A DNA stretch of 64,000 bases from Cylindrobasidium torrendii FP15055 ss-10 (Eukaryota; Basidiomycota; Agaricomycetes; Agaricales; Physalacriaceae). A program made the translations under genes and the position numbers. The DNA lies in contig KN880437.1 in NCBI GenBank assembly GCA_000934385.1, positions 62,001-126,000 of the forward strand, written 5' to 3'. The notes beneath the pieces are model-generated. The model had not been told where the DNA came from. It saw only the letters and a program-made list of their open reading frames with translations, and searched no databases. The stretch's first letter is position 1; every line of letters starts with the position of its first letter. Shown in pieces: positions 1 through 10,840 of the stretch.

Positions 1-907
1 TGATGTACGATGGACCCTCCATCGTTTTGCCGTTGTCGGGAGGACCCCAGCTACAACTGTAGATGGAGACATTCTGGAAGCCATAGTTCAGGGAGGCTGC
101 CTCGTCCGCATCGGTGATGGGCCCAGAGAGAATGCGAACACCAGCTACTTTGGCTTCATATGCAATGCCAAGACCACATGCGCCATTCTTGCCAGCCGCG
201 ACTTGGCCAGCGCAGCGTGTGCCGTGATGGTCGTCGCTGAGTTTTGGAGTGGGTAGGTCTTGGTGGTCATTGAAGTCGTAAGAGTTGACAGCATCGAAAT
301 TGTCCTTGAGGTCGTCGTGCTCATAATCGAGGCCGTCGTCGACGAGCGAGGTGATGACACCTTTACCGGTGATGCCCATGTCCCAGACTGGAACGACATT
401 CATCATATGTTCCGGGAATTCGTCGTTGACAAGATGCCATTGCTGGGGAAAGAGAGGATCTTGAATTCCCAAACGCTCCGCAACGCCGGCTGCGGACGTC
501 TCTGGCGGTGGACGTATTGGCGGTGGTGCACGTTTAGCGCGTTGTTTGGGGGTCTGCCGCGAAAGATGTCGTACCGCGGCACTAATGTCCGACCCTCGCG
601 CCTTATTCCTTGTTGTTCTCTTTCTCATTGACTTGTATGCGTCCACTACCCGGTCTCCCATTGCTCGTCGCTCCGAATTGCCCTGCTCAATCTCTGCCCG
701 TACCATCCAGTGATCTGGTAGCTCGCCCACCCTCTCGACTATCTCCACATCAAGAAAACGAGCGACTTCGGCCAGCGACGCATGGGTGGGATCATGGTGG
801 ATAACGTAGTAATTGTGGGTGTCGTATGCGCGCGCTGTCTTGCTCGCGTTTATGACAGACGCGCATCCGAGCGTTGCCAGCGCGAGAAACAACTGGCACA
901 CCCGCAT
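1..907 (-). CDS. KEX2: Kexin-like subtilisin protease (5' part, runs off the window)
   Basis: One uninterrupted frame of 302 codons runs from an ATG at 907 to the window edge. It encodes a hydrophobic signal peptide (about residues 1-20), a pro-region ending in KQRAKR (121-126) where the enzyme would cut itself, and the start of the S8 catalytic domain. The catalytic Asp lies in LVDDGLDYEHDDL (about D190) and the catalytic His in SDDHHGTRCAG (about H228). The SCSWGPPDNGK segment is also typical of kexins. The catalytic Ser, P-domain and membrane anchor lie beyond base 1. Kexins cleave secretory precursors after dibasic sites in the late Golgi; that role is inferred from the family. No intron occurs in this part, unlike most neighbours. 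Confidence 0.93.
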   Translation of the reverse strand, partial: MRVCQLFLALATLGCASVINASKTARAYDTHNYYVIHHDPTHASLAEVARFLDVEIVERVGELPDHWMVRAEIEQGNSERRAMGDRVVDAYKSMRKRTTRNKARGSDISAAVRHLSRQTPKQRAKRAPPPIRPPPETSAAGVAERLGIQDPLFPQQWHLVNDEFPEHMMNVVPVWDMGITGKGVITSLVDDGLDYEHDDLKDNFDAVNSYDFNDHQDLPTPKLSDDHHGTRCAGQVAAGKNGACGLGIAYEAKVAGVRILSGPITDADEAASLNYGFQNVSIYSCSWGPPDNGKTMEGPSYI

Positions 908-1138
908 AGTGGGTGGTGGTGGAGGAAAGAAGGACAAAAGTACAAGTTGTACAGCCACCGGCCACGTTGGGTCTTGATCGTGGGCGTGGAATGGATGGCA
1001 AGCATCATGAGCACTAAGTAAGTACGAGATAGGAAACTGTTCTGTATTATGTTCTGGGTACTGTAAGTGATTGGCCGCGTAAAACGAATGTATAAGACTG
1101 TTTGCTAAAAGACTGGTGGGTTGGTGGTTGTGCCATAA

Positions 1139-1432
1139 CTAGTGCTTGCGAGCCGTCCAACTGATGAAGACGCAACTGAGCACCCAAGCCGAAAATCTGC
1201 AGTATCTTGTTATTCCAACACCGCTGAAAAACTACACCAGTACGCACCTGAAGAAAGCCACCCTCGACATGACTCGCTCCTCCCATGGTGTCCGAAAAGA
1301 CGCAAAGATAGAACGCAATAGTGCTGGTGTAACGCGTCGCGAATGGTCTGGCGGTGGGAACGATGGATGGCTGTACGATTTTCGTAACGAAGGTGAGGGC
1401 CGAAAGGATGCTTCAGAGCTAGTAGATGACAT
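1139..1432 (-). CDS. Small protein with C-terminal hydrophobic segment (tentative)
   Basis: Two exons (1432-1248 and 1196-1139) joined over a 51-nt GTGCGT...CAG intron give 80 codons with a clean stop. The N-terminal half is rich in Ser, Pro and basic residues. The C-terminus (FSAWVLSCVFISW, then TARKH) could be a single membrane anchor, as in small tail-anchored mitochondrial or ER proteins. I do not recognise a family. Support is the open frame, the good donor and acceptor, and a position that fills an otherwise empty gap between two genes on the same strand. It could be chance; transcript evidence would decide. Confidence 0.42.
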
Positions 1433-1764
1433 GACGGGTATACTGTAGTGGTGGATATTTTGAAAGTTGGTGATGAAGCGATTTCCTGCATTTCCCCGGT
1501 TGCTATGGCACCGATCAGCAAATCCACACTGTCCACATTTAGGCATCACCGCCGTCAGCTACACCCGAGAGTCGAGTACATGGCCGATCAATATTATTCA
1601 ATGATCACTCTATCTGAAGGGTCCCGCAAGCACTGAAAAAAATTTGTCATACGTGAAAGATCCAAACAAGCTTCGAAGTTCGTAAATATGACACCCAATA
1701 GAGAAGTTCCCTGTTGATGCTGGTGTGGCCCATCGGAATACATAGTATGTAGATGGCAGATGCA
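1433..1764. other. Intergenic stretch, nothing recognised
   Basis: Lies downstream of the LARP7-like gene and upstream of the small ORF. I see no conserved frame, RNA gene or repeat here. Confidence 0.6.
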
Positions 1765-3428
1765 CTACCTTCCTTGGCCCTTGTTCTTCTTGGACTTTCT
1801 TGTCGAGTCCCTCTTCGTATCCTCGATCCCGGCTGATAACGCCTTCGCTACTGCGTCCTTCCTCACTCTGAGTGGCACCTTTTCCCAGTACAGAGTTTCC
1901 GGTTTTCCCGTCACAACCTCAGCCTTGATATAGGCCTCGGTGGCCGCAGATTGCCTCCCCACATCGTCTAACCCACTCCCCTGGATCGTAGGACGGGAGT
2001 TCAATGACGATACTAGCTGCAAAGCGTAGCGCGGCTCTGTCAAACGGAGATGGCACTAACGGTGAATCAGTACAGGACAGCGGTGGTCGAATATTTGAGC
2101 ATACCGTTTGCATGCCTTTGTTGTAGTCAACATAATCAATGCCAAAACCATTGTCCAAGATGTTCGAAAACAGTGTCTTCAGTGCCGTCTTGCTCGTTCC
2201 CGTGTGAACATTTTGCACATAAACAAGGCAGTTGGGAGGGAAGTGCGAATATTCATTTACTTGAGGAATGAAAATGGAATTGTCGTTCTCTGTTTGAGGG
2301 ACAGGTGTGGGAGTGCGTTGCGGTGGCGGGGGAGGAGCATTCAACTCTGGGAGAGACGACATTTCCTGGATCAGATTTGCCCGGTAATCCAGGTATTCCT
2401 GTTTGAGCGCTTCCCATCGCGTCTTGGATATTGTCCTGAACCCGAACTTGCGTGCAACGTTATGAAACTTAGTAGCATCGACGTCCATGGTTGCTGGGTG
2501 GGTTATGGCTTCGGGTGTGCCTGTCACCGCCTTGCCTGATGCTGTTTTTGACTTCTTCGTCCGAGTTTGGATAGTGTCCCCGTCATCCTCGCGAGCTCGT
2601 TTGTTTCCAGCAGCGTGGGCATCGGCACTTGTTTTCCAAGGCCAGTCGGAGAGTAGTTTATGCACGTCTGCCAGGTGTTGGAGAGTAACGAAAGCAAATG
2701 GCTTAGGTTTCGGAATGTCGCCCTCTTGATCAAGGTGATGGCGAATGAAGGAAATAGCTTGAATACGCTCGGTCGCTGGGTCTGGTGCAGACGGGTACGA
2801 TATGAGCGCGTTCACCAGTGCGAATATGCCCTGTTTGGACGTGAACTGTGAAGGGCAGTTTTCCTACGCGTGTTATTACGCGTAGAGTAGGTTTTGGATA
2901 CAGACGTACGATATACACGGTGCGGTCCGTCCATTCTTGACGCGTGTAGGCTTGCACCACTGGATCCCTGCGCTGTCGGCGCACACTGAACATACTCGGC
3001 GCGCTGTGATCCGAGGGACCGAGGACGTTGAGAACTAGGCGAACATCTATTGCATGCGGGGCGAGAGTGCGAAGAGCCTTGGACACCGTAGCCTCTGCTT
3101 CCTTTGACCTGTACTCGTTCATTATGCTTAGCAATGGAATGTCTGGACAAGAGTTAGTAAGACATAACAAGCGCTGTATCAACACACATCCGTCCTCCGA
3201 TTCTTCGATACATCGCCGTTTTCTAGGGTCGATAAAAAGTGCATAGTCGGACAGCAACAACGCGACGAGTGCAACATGGTCCGCATCTCTTAATGCCGTC
3301 GTTTTAGGTGCCAATCCCGATGGTTCCGGCCTTGCTATAGATTTCTTCGCTTGTGGTGTGTGGGCATGATCAGGAGGCTTGGGACGTGACCTCGGTATCA
3401 AGTTGCGGGGGAGGAATGAGAGGGACAT
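1765..3428 (-). CDS. LARP7/Pof8-like RNA-binding protein with xRRM
   Basis: Three exons, all joined in phase 0 (3428-2880, 2830-2105, 2055-1765), give 521 aa. The first part (about residues 45-140) resembles a La module. It is followed by an RRM starting RTVYIVRLYP (about 169) and continuing across intron 1. After a charged, nuclear-type linker comes a C-terminal RRM with the strand NCLVYVQNV and the motif DYVDYNKGMQT-CHLRL, then YWEKVPLRVRKDA, which fits the xRRM of LARP7 and Pof8 proteins. The TAG|TGC acceptor at 2055 was chosen because it restores the CHLRL strand. LARP7-family proteins bind the 3' region of 7SK, U6 or telomerase RNA. In fission yeast Pof8 serves telomerase and U6 modification, so a similar nuclear role is inferred. 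The extreme C-terminus is Lys/Arg-rich. Confidence 0.75.
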
Positions 3429-3542
3429 GCAACTGTGGCGATCGTTAGATCAAACCTTATTCCCCGGCATGCCGGCAATACACCCAAAATTTCTGTTCTC
3501 GCGAATTGGAACTCTTTTAACACCAACTTCAAGACATTCGCC

Positions 3543-4062
3543 ATGGTCAGCGGCTACGCTTTGCTGAGTTATCTTCTCAGTAGGCTCATGCCCACCTAGG
3601 TCAAGCCCGCTGCATCCAAGGTTGCTTCGAAGCACAAATTCATCATCGATTTCTCGAAGCCTGCTGCCGACCAGGTCTTCGACGGTGCGGATTTCGAGAA
3701 ATACCTCAACGACCGCGTCAAGGTCGATGGAAAGACTGGTCAACTTGGCGAGAACATCAAGATTGTCCGTGATGGTGTGTGAGCTGTATTCCCCGTTCCT
3801 TATCTTTGCTCATTTCTGTGGTAGGAAACAACAAAATCACCGTCACGTCAAGCGTGCCCTTCTCCAAGCGCTACTTGAAATACCTCACCAAAAAGTTCCT
3901 GAAAAAGAACTCACTCCGCGACTGGATCCGCGTCGTTGCATCCTCCAAGGACGTCTACCAACTCCGGTTCTATAACATCTCGTGCGTTTATCCTTATCCT
4001 TATACGGTGGCATACTTACTGAAACCTGCTTCAGCACTGAGGGCGATGATGATGAGGAGTAG
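3543..4062 (+). CDS. RPL22: 60S ribosomal protein eL22
   Basis: Four exons (3543-3545, 3600-3774, 3825-3981, 4035-4062) encode 120 aa, the normal size. Family segments include [49 protein letters not shown] and an acidic tail STEGDDDEE. The first exon is just the ATG, spliced over a 54-nt intron with an unusual GTCAGC donor; this start gives the expected M-VKPA opening. Such tiny first exons are common in fungal ribosomal protein genes, where the first intron often carries regulatory signals. The gene is convergent with TRAPPC4 and divergent from the LARP7-like gene (about 115 bp between starts). Confidence 0.93.
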
Positions 4063-4329
4063 ATTGGTCAACGGGCTTGACGACGTATGCCATATCTATG
4101 AATGTATGCGCTATGCAGCCTTGTAGCTTGTACCTGCTGTTTCAACTGCCATTGTTTTTATAGCTTGCTGTCGTCTCAAGTATCTTGCAGTGATTCCATA
4201 TTTCCAGACTTCGTGAACAAGTTGCGCAAGTAGAACTCCAGATCAAGACGATGGGCTGTCTGCGGGCTGTCATGCAATTCTCGCAAGGAAGCGGCGCGAC
4301 GGAGTCCACGGCTACCTGACAATGTTGTA

Positions 4330-4896
4330 TCAAACGGTTGTTAAACCATTTCCTATGAGAATGCCAATGCGAGAATCAAAACGTTCACTACGTATAGGCA
4401 TCTCTGGGGTGTGGAATGGGTTCTTCATAACGTCGTCGGCGTACACCTCGTACACCTTCTGTAGGGTTGCTTCAGCGGAAGTCTCCGCAGGAGATGTGAG
4501 GAGAACGAATTTGGTGCCTAGCCAGATGCTGTTTAGAGCAGTAACAAAGTGCAGGACGCGTCACATATATACCTGTTGGGGTGAGGAGGATGGTCATCTT
4601 AAAAGATTCGCCCTCGATGACCTGAGCACCAGAGCTTGAGCCCATGGGAGACAACCGGCTCGTTATGGCGTGGATTCCGTGCAAGGTGCCGGCAAGGACG
4701 AGATATTCATTCGAAGTTAGTTGAGCGAGTCCATCTGGGATTGATGGGTTAATATCTGTGTGAGAAATGTATATCGCTACTGACCTGCAAAGCTTCGCTG
4801 GTATACCAGCCCACCGGCTTTGTTGATTACCTGTAAATGATTAGCAAGCTACTGAGTGAGGTGGGGATGGCGGACCCAGAGGCCGTAGATGGCCAT
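4330..4896 (-). CDS. TRS23: TRAPP complex subunit 4 (Trs23)
   Basis: Four exons (4896-4876, 4830-4785, 4734-4573, 4517-4330) give 138 aa, close to the short fungal members. The chain opens MAIYGLWVINKAGGLVYQRSF, a longin-like start, and continues LAGTLHGIHAI, GIQVIE-like GAQVIEGESFKM, LLTPTGTKFVLLTSP and YADDVMKNPFHTPEMPIRSE, which is the signature end of TRAPPC4. TRAPP complexes act as tethers and Rab/Ypt1 exchange factors at the ER-Golgi and in autophagy. Intron 1 starts GTCCGC, an atypical donor, but has a good branch point (GCTAATC) and is required for the frame. Its start codon lies only about 30 bp from the divergent glutaminyl cyclase start, so the two genes must share a promoter or overlap in their 5' UTRs. 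Confidence 0.9.
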
Positions 4897-4928
4897 GATG
4901 ATGGTCGGAGGCAGAACCGTGATGGCTG

Positions 4929-6297
4929 ATGCTGCTTTCGTTCCTTCTCCCGTCATGCCTGCTCGGTCCGGCGCTCGCGCACGCGTCGCTGGGCGAACGC
5001 GAGCTACAAACACTATCCTCCAGCCAGATTGCGTCGTTGGTCGCGGCCCCGGATCCACTCAAGAACATCGACCCGTTCGATCCAGGCTCGCATTTGGCAC
5101 GAATACTCATACCCCGCGCGCGTACGTGGCTTGGTATTTAATCTGAGAGCTTACTCAGTGCGCTGCAGCTGAAACGGATAATAACACGCGTGTTCGTTCA
5201 TATTTGAAGCAAACTCTGCAAGACCTAGATTGGCACATAGAGGAGGACACTTTCACAGACAAAACGCCTTACGGCACCAAGAGATTCACGAACCTTATCG
5301 CTACCAAGGACCCCAAGGCGTCGCGTAGAGTAGTGCTGTCGGCGCACTTCGATAGCAAATACTTTCCGAGTTATCCTAACAACCAGGTGCGTATCCTTGG
5401 CATGTAGGCTCCCACGCTAACGTGTTCAAAGTTTGTCGGTGCAACAGACTCGGCTGCACCATGTGCAATGATGCTTGACCTTGCGCAGACCTTGAATCCG
5501 CTGCTCGAAGCACGTCGGAAAGAAATAGAGGACGGGGACGATGATGAGGACACTACTCTGCAGCTCGTTTTCTTCGACGGCGAAGAGGCGTTCCAGCAGT
5601 GGACCAATACGGATTCGATCTACGGTGCAAGGTGTGTTCCAGCGTACGTACTTATCACTCTGATTTCCTCATTCCGTTTGTTAGACACCTGGCGGAAAAG
5701 TGGTCTTCAACATACATTGCTCCCCACTCGAAGCGGCGTCTCGTTGGGCCCTCGGCCACTGAAATATCTACCGTCGAACATCTCATCCTCCTTGACCTTC
5801 TCGGGGCGGCCAATCCACAGATACGGTCATACTTCACAGACACCGCATGGTTGTTCGACGCCATGGTCTCTGCTGAACGGCGCCTGGGTGACAGCGGCCA
5901 CTTCGAATACGATGGGAGCGACAGCATGTCGGCGGACAAGTGGCAGTCATTCTTCCGCCCACGAGTCGGTACACTGCGCAACAATGGCCACATTGGCGAT
6001 GACCATGTACCGTTTCTCAACAAAGGTGTTAGTGTTCTGCATGTCATTGCTGAGCCCTTCCCCCATGTGTGGCATTCCTTGAAGGTGTGTCTTGTTGCAT
6101 TCGTGTGGGACTACCCACTGACTTGAGGTTACTAGGACGATGCTTCTGCTCTGGATATACCGACCATGAGGAGATGGAACCTCATACTTCGCGTCTTCAT
6201 GTCAGAGTATCTCGGCTTGAAGCCAGATGCAGCCAAACAAAGCGCGGATATTCGGAGGTCGCAGTCTGAACTAGTGAGTTTCTTGGCACCGCCATGA
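4929..6297 (+). CDS. Secreted glutaminyl-peptide cyclotransferase-like M28 enzyme
   Basis: Five exons (4929-5121, 5169-5386, 5432-5631, 5685-6084, 6136-6297) encode 390 aa. Residues 1-18 form a signal peptide. The family's zinc and acid residues are present: SAHFDSKYF (Asp about 126), [11 protein letters not shown] (Asp 143), FFDGEEAF (paired Glu) and [17 protein letters not shown] (His ligand). The pattern, including LIPRAP-ETDNNTR, matches glutaminyl cyclase rather than aminopeptidases. These enzymes form N-terminal pyroglutamate on secreted or Golgi proteins. It is interesting that a kexin, which exposes new N-termini, is coded 4 kb away, although there is no operon logic in fungi. A function as an aminopeptidase cannot be fully excluded from sequence alone. 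Confidence 0.88.
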
Positions 6298-6499
6298 AGT
6301 TCTGCTGATACGTGGGCAGTAGACTTTGCTATAGCCGTCTGTAATTGTATGTCATTATAATCAAAAGGTTGGAACACTATCGGGAAGTTCGCACGTCTTG
6401 TCAACCTTGCTTGAGTATCGGGAAACACAAAGTCTGATAGTAGCTCAATTGTGTCCGCTTAAGTAGGTCTAAAGTCAACCATATTATAGAAATCCATTG

Positions 6500-6795
6500 A
6501 TATCGACCCCACGACCTTATGCTTACACCGAACTGACTCTAGCGTGCATCAAACAAAGTTTTATCTTTTGCGCATTGAAATTGCACTTATGCCTTGGCAG
6601 TCAGATTGTAAATGGTACTCACAACAATGTATGTATGTATGCCCAGCTTCTGGGAATAATAAATCAACGGATCTCAGCCTTGGGCCATATAGCTGGGATG
6701 ACATCGATGAACCGCAAACATTGGAATAGCTGTTCCCATAGGCATCAAAATTTAGATGTTCCCATAATTGAGCCATGGACGATTGAAAGTATAGG
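6500..6795 (+). repeat. Diverged interspersed repeat, copy 1
   Basis: About 290 bp align by eye with 10535-10840 in the same direction. Shared blocks include TCGACCC near the left end, TTACACC/TTACACCGAACT, ACTCTAG, ATGTATGTATG, GGGAATAATAAA-CAACGGATC, GATGTTCCCATA and GGACGATTGAA near the right end. Gaps and substitutions are frequent, so both copies look old. No long open frame or clear terminal inverted repeat was found. The family is unknown to me; a SINE, MITE or solo LTR fragment are all possible. It fills most of the gap between the cyclase and lipase genes. Confidence 0.6.
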
Positions 6796-7000
6796 ACTTG
6801 TACGTCGCGAGGATAGTCAAGAAGCTGCAGAGCGGCTAGGCCCGACGATATATATTCTTATGTATTTCGCACTTTTCATGCCGGGATAGTGATAGAAACG
6901 TCTACGTACTGATGCTCTGTAAAATGCCTGCCAGATGAAAATTGTCATTATCGATAGAAATTATCCTGAGACAGAGCGAGTCGACTACTATAGTCTATAT

Positions 7001-9681
7001 CTATAGGAGGTCATGCAAGACTGAATCGTATTTATGCGGTAAATGCGCACTAGAAAAGAAGTCGTATCAGCACACATGCAACGAGGAATGAGGGGCGGCG
7101 AGAAACACACCTCATCATATCCTTTGCCCACAGGATCTGCGAAAATGTCTTCTCCCTGTCCTCCACCTCAAACAGCCGAAGCTTGTCGACTCTCGACTTC
7201 CCGTTCCCGTTCGGAGTGCTGTACGGCGCCTTCGCTGAGCCGTTTGCCCCCTCCTGATGCACAGCACACAAATCGCTGTCCCTCAACGCCCAGAGCAGCC
7301 TCCCCGCGGGGTACAGTTTCTTTGGATGGCGCATGCTCGCTTCGAGTGTCTTTCGGAGGCCTATGAACTAGAGAGATGTTAGTTAAGGGATGACAGGAGG
7401 AAGAAACACGCATTCGCGAGGGAGGAAAGAATAAACACGCACCCACGCCTCATCACCCTCTTTCCCCCATCCCCTTCGCCATCTCCATGCTTTATTTGTC
7501 ACTGACAGATGTCCGCAATTCCTTCCCTCGAATGTGCTCTTCTCAAAGTTAGAGTCCGTGCGTTCGGCTTTGGGCTTGCGCTCCGCGGCGTAGCTTGGCT
7601 TCGGCGATTTCAGGTTTGGGTTCGGTGAGGATGGTGTCGAGCCTGTTGCTGTCGATGCAGTAGCTTTCTGCAACGTGGCCGAGAGAGAAGAGTCCTTTTG
7701 CATCGCCTTATTTGACGCTTTACTTCGAGACGACGTGCCCGTCTCTGGGGCGGTGACACTCGCTGCCTCGTGCGCGTCGCAGAGCCATGTCGCAGCGTTG
7801 CGGATATCTGTAGCAGTGCCAATAGACAGCCGTGCAATGGCGTCGTGGGAGTAGACAAAAGACACAATGAGGTCCTTGGCCTCAAGCGCGAGAGGGATGT
7901 CTGTTATGCATCTGCAGGGAGTTAGTGAGAAAGCGTGCATATCAGGTGGAAGCCGTACGGGGGTGCGATACAATAGACGGATGTCCTTCGACCAACAGGG
8001 AGACCACTTGACTCTACTGTTCGACAGGTTGATGTATCCGCCCACAGCTAAGAAAAGTTGGTACAGTTTGGTCGAAAAATGAAATGACCGACCAGTCCAA
8101 GCATTCCTGCTAGGCCAGCGCCTAGACTGTGGCCACATATGACCAAGTCTATCAGCAGGTTAACAAACTCATAGATTACAAGAACGACACACACCATACT
8201 CTGGATTGTTCCGAAGCGCCTCTTGAACAGCAATTTGAACGGGTCTCCCAGGGTCGCCCATTGCTTTGGCCATCTTGAGGATGCCGCTATGCACTTGGTA
8301 TGTCTTGTCATTTGCCCCTTCCTCCTTCGTTGTACCATGGAAAGGGAAGCTATCGGACCCAGCTTCTGAGACGTTCGTCCTCGCTGGTTGGAAGTCGACC
8401 GTATCGCAAGTAAGGTCAACAGCAAGTTCATTGAAACTCATCGTCCCGCGGATGGCAAGCACGACTTGGGCGCGACTATGATCAGTGAGCACCCAGAAGC
8501 GTGGCATGAGGTACTCGTTTCCGATAACGACGTCCGTCTGTCCACGGTTGCCCTTGTTGAATGTGTTGAAGATATCGTCGTCGTGCTTGCCGAGAAGGAC
8601 ATCCCACCAAGAGTACGTTTCCGGTGTCTTTGGAGGCTCACGATTACCATCCGCCTCTTTCTCCGACGCCTTGATCGCCATCGCCATCTGGGCCTCCTCG
8701 CTGCGGGCCAGTGGGCTTCCTGCTGGCGGTGTGAGTGGTACACCCCAGTACCATAAACTCGCGCCACCGTAGCCGTAGAGTACCATTTTTGACAGCCTTC
8801 GCAGCGTTGCCTTGAGCTGCGCGTCAGAGAGCTGTTGGGGCTCCAGGAGCTGGTCTGGATTCCTCGGGTGTCGGGGCTGCAGAGCCATGGAAGGAGCGCG
8901 CGCCTTGCCAATCTCTGCTGCAACAATCTGGGCGCGATCCTCTCCAGGCAAAATCATTTCTGAGGTCACACGCACGAGCGCGGGTGGTCTGGGGCGGAGG
9001 GAGACGTCGTCGGCTGCGTCCCGCACACGTATTTCCTTCAGATGCTTGAAGAAGTTGTCTTCTTGCCATTCCTGCGTGACCCCCTGCAGCGATATCCATC
9101 CAAAAATGCCGCGCGCGATCTGTATGGGGTTGTACGGTTTCGAGGGTTGAGCAGCGCCGTCCACGGCCCACTCTTGCACGAGTAACCCACGGAACGCGAC
9201 GAAAGAGAACGACGCCTCGTGGCCACCAGGGATGATCACGGCCAAAATATTCACTGCCGAGTGCGCCATGGTAATGCTCGTCGCCGTGATGTACTCGCCC
9301 AAGAAGATAGGTGCCAGTGCGATATGTTCGATGAACGACATGAGTTCCTCCACCGCGCCACCGAGGGCTGGCGTGGGGACATGATTCCGGGAGACCGCGT
9401 AGTCCACTGCCGTGAAAACGACCGACCCAATTACATTCAGCAGTCCTCGTGTTGCACTGAACTGACGGTTGTTAGCAAAAAGAAAGTAGAAAATGGAGAG
9501 GACGACGTACTCCCAGTCGCGTGCCCGCTTTTGCTACTTTAAATCCCAATGCCGCGGCGGAAGACACCAAATCCAAACTCCGGCGCGTATGATAGTCCCA
9601 CTTGTTCATGAGGGTCGTGTCCAAGAAATTCCCCAAACCGTTCGTCTGCCCCAGGTCTGCCCATATATACGACTGATCCAT
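7001..9681 (-). CDS. Class 3 lipase of diacylglycerol lipase type
   Basis: Seven exons (9681-9511, 9461-8195, 8148-8093, 8047-7959, 7911-7443, 7367-7111, 7049-7001) sum to 785 codons in frame. The N-terminus (MDQSYIWADLGQT...) and the long central region are typical of fungal proteins related to sn-1-specific diacylglycerol lipases. VVLAIRGTMSFNELAVDL precedes the nucleophile elbow ICGHSLGAG, with catalytic Ser about 487; a likely catalytic Asp is D551 in VYSHDAIARLS. A Ser/Lys-rich, probably unstructured insert of about 100 residues follows. The last 15 residues, SAHLPHKYDSVLHDLL, sit on a 49-nt exon after a 61-nt intron. It probably hydrolyses acylglycerols at internal membranes; substrate is inferred. 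A macrodomain gene remnant ends about 100 bp upstream. Confidence 0.9.
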
Positions 9682-9779
9682 GTGAAAGTCGCGATCACGC
9701 TGGGGAAGAGAGCATCGTCACGGACGACAATAAATTATTGGATAAATGACAAGTTGACGGCCTTCTTCTTCTCTCCTGC

Positions 9780-10449
9780 TTAAGCTGCCCGGGGGGCTGC
9801 GGTGTGCAGCACATGCTGTCTAAAGAGTTTATAAGTTATGGTCAAGGAGGTCGAATGTGAATGTACGCGGGGAGCTTGTGTCCAGTCGAGATCTTTGTGA
9901 ATCCAGTCTCGCATCCCCCAAGCGTGCGACCTGGAATGTCTGGTCAAGAGGCAAGCAGATTGTCCTTGTTGGTCAACACACATTCCTCCAGGAGACCAGG
10001 ACCTGCTGCTGCATGGATCACGCCATCGACTGCAAGGAAAGGACTCAGAACTCAGGACAGAACAGTGAATGGACCGTGCTAACCGCCGCCGCCGCCTGGA
10101 CTAAGGGATTAGTTGACTTGATTGTAAGGATTGTGTATGTCGCGCACCTAACAGGCTGCGATTCGCAGCGTTCACAATTGAATCAACCAGCAGCCTTGTG
10201 ATGTCCCCTTGACTAGTGCGCCTTGGTGCAAGCTTCGCGTTAGAACACCTTGACTAACAAGAGAGATACGCGGTCCAGCAAGGTTGCATCGTGTGGAAAG
10301 TCGGCTTCAGCCGCAGCGTGGAGGTCGCCCTCTTTGAACATCGTTGGCAGCGTCGGGACATTCTCAAGCGTGACAAACACGTCTTCCAAGTCAGAATCAT
10401 CCGAGCTGGTAACTTCGGGGTCGGGCGAGGGTGTTTGTAGGCCGGACAT
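9780..10449 (-). CDS. Macrodomain protein, shortened within the domain
   Basis: Six exons (10449-10259, 10212-10148, 10095-10084, 10029-9982, 9930-9867, 9819-9780) restore a macrodomain: [72 protein letters not shown]. Exon 3 is only 12 nt (GCG repeat) and supplies the glycine run. All junctions are in phase. The chain then stops after HTAAPRAA at 139 aa. A full macrodomain continues for roughly 80 residues, including the phosphate loop with a STGxYGYP-like motif, which is absent here. The upstream half binds ADP-ribose in the family; without the rest, folding and activity are doubtful. It could be a decaying gene, a truncated but expressed protein, or an mis-modelled 3' end. The lipase start follows immediately downstream, leaving no room for the missing part. 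Confidence 0.75.
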
Positions 10450-10534
10450 TGTGGTCAGAATCAAGAGGGATTGATGGACCCAGGTACACAGGCATTTAGC
10501 TTGATGGCACGTTATATTGACCCCAATGCCAATG

Positions 10535-10840
10535 GTCGACCCTATGCTCGAGCCTTACACCTTACTCTAGTGTGAACCAGACGTTTTGTCTTTCGTGCGT
10601 CAAGGTTGCATTCATGCATTGGTAGTCAAATTGGAAACGATGCCCGCCATGTATGTATGCGGCCCATTGACAGCTTTTGGGAATAATAAACCAACGGATC
10701 GACTTGGCCTTAGGCCGTACAACCAGGATGTCATTGATTCGATGAACGTGAACATCGATAGCTGCCCCCAAACGGATCGAATTCTAGATGTTCCCATAGT
10801 TGACTTTGAGCCTTAGCTTGGACGATTGAATGATGGTGGA
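10535..10840 (+). repeat. Diverged interspersed repeat, copy 2
   Basis: Homologous with 6500-6795 in the same orientation. Shared words include ATGTATGTATG, GGGAATAATAAA, CCAACGGATC, TAGATGTTCCCATA and GGACGATTGAA. GAGCCTTA occurs near both ends of this copy as a direct repeat. It lies upstream of the macrodomain gene, so the two copies bracket the lipase plus macrodomain pair. The rest of the gap, to 11103, shows no gene. Confidence 0.6.

Noticed and set aside
3546..3599. RPL22 as an intron-broken or frameshifted gene because of the odd GTCAGC donor
   Set aside because: Splicing here gives the expected start M-VKPA and a normal 120-aa protein.
9780..9983. N-terminal extension of the lipase into the upstream frames
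   Set aside because: These frames belong to macrodomain exons, and the lipase has its own typical start at 9681.
10240..10464. Stand-alone 74-aa ORF on the - strand
   Set aside because: It is the first exon of the macrodomain gene; its stop lies in an intron with GTTAGT donor.
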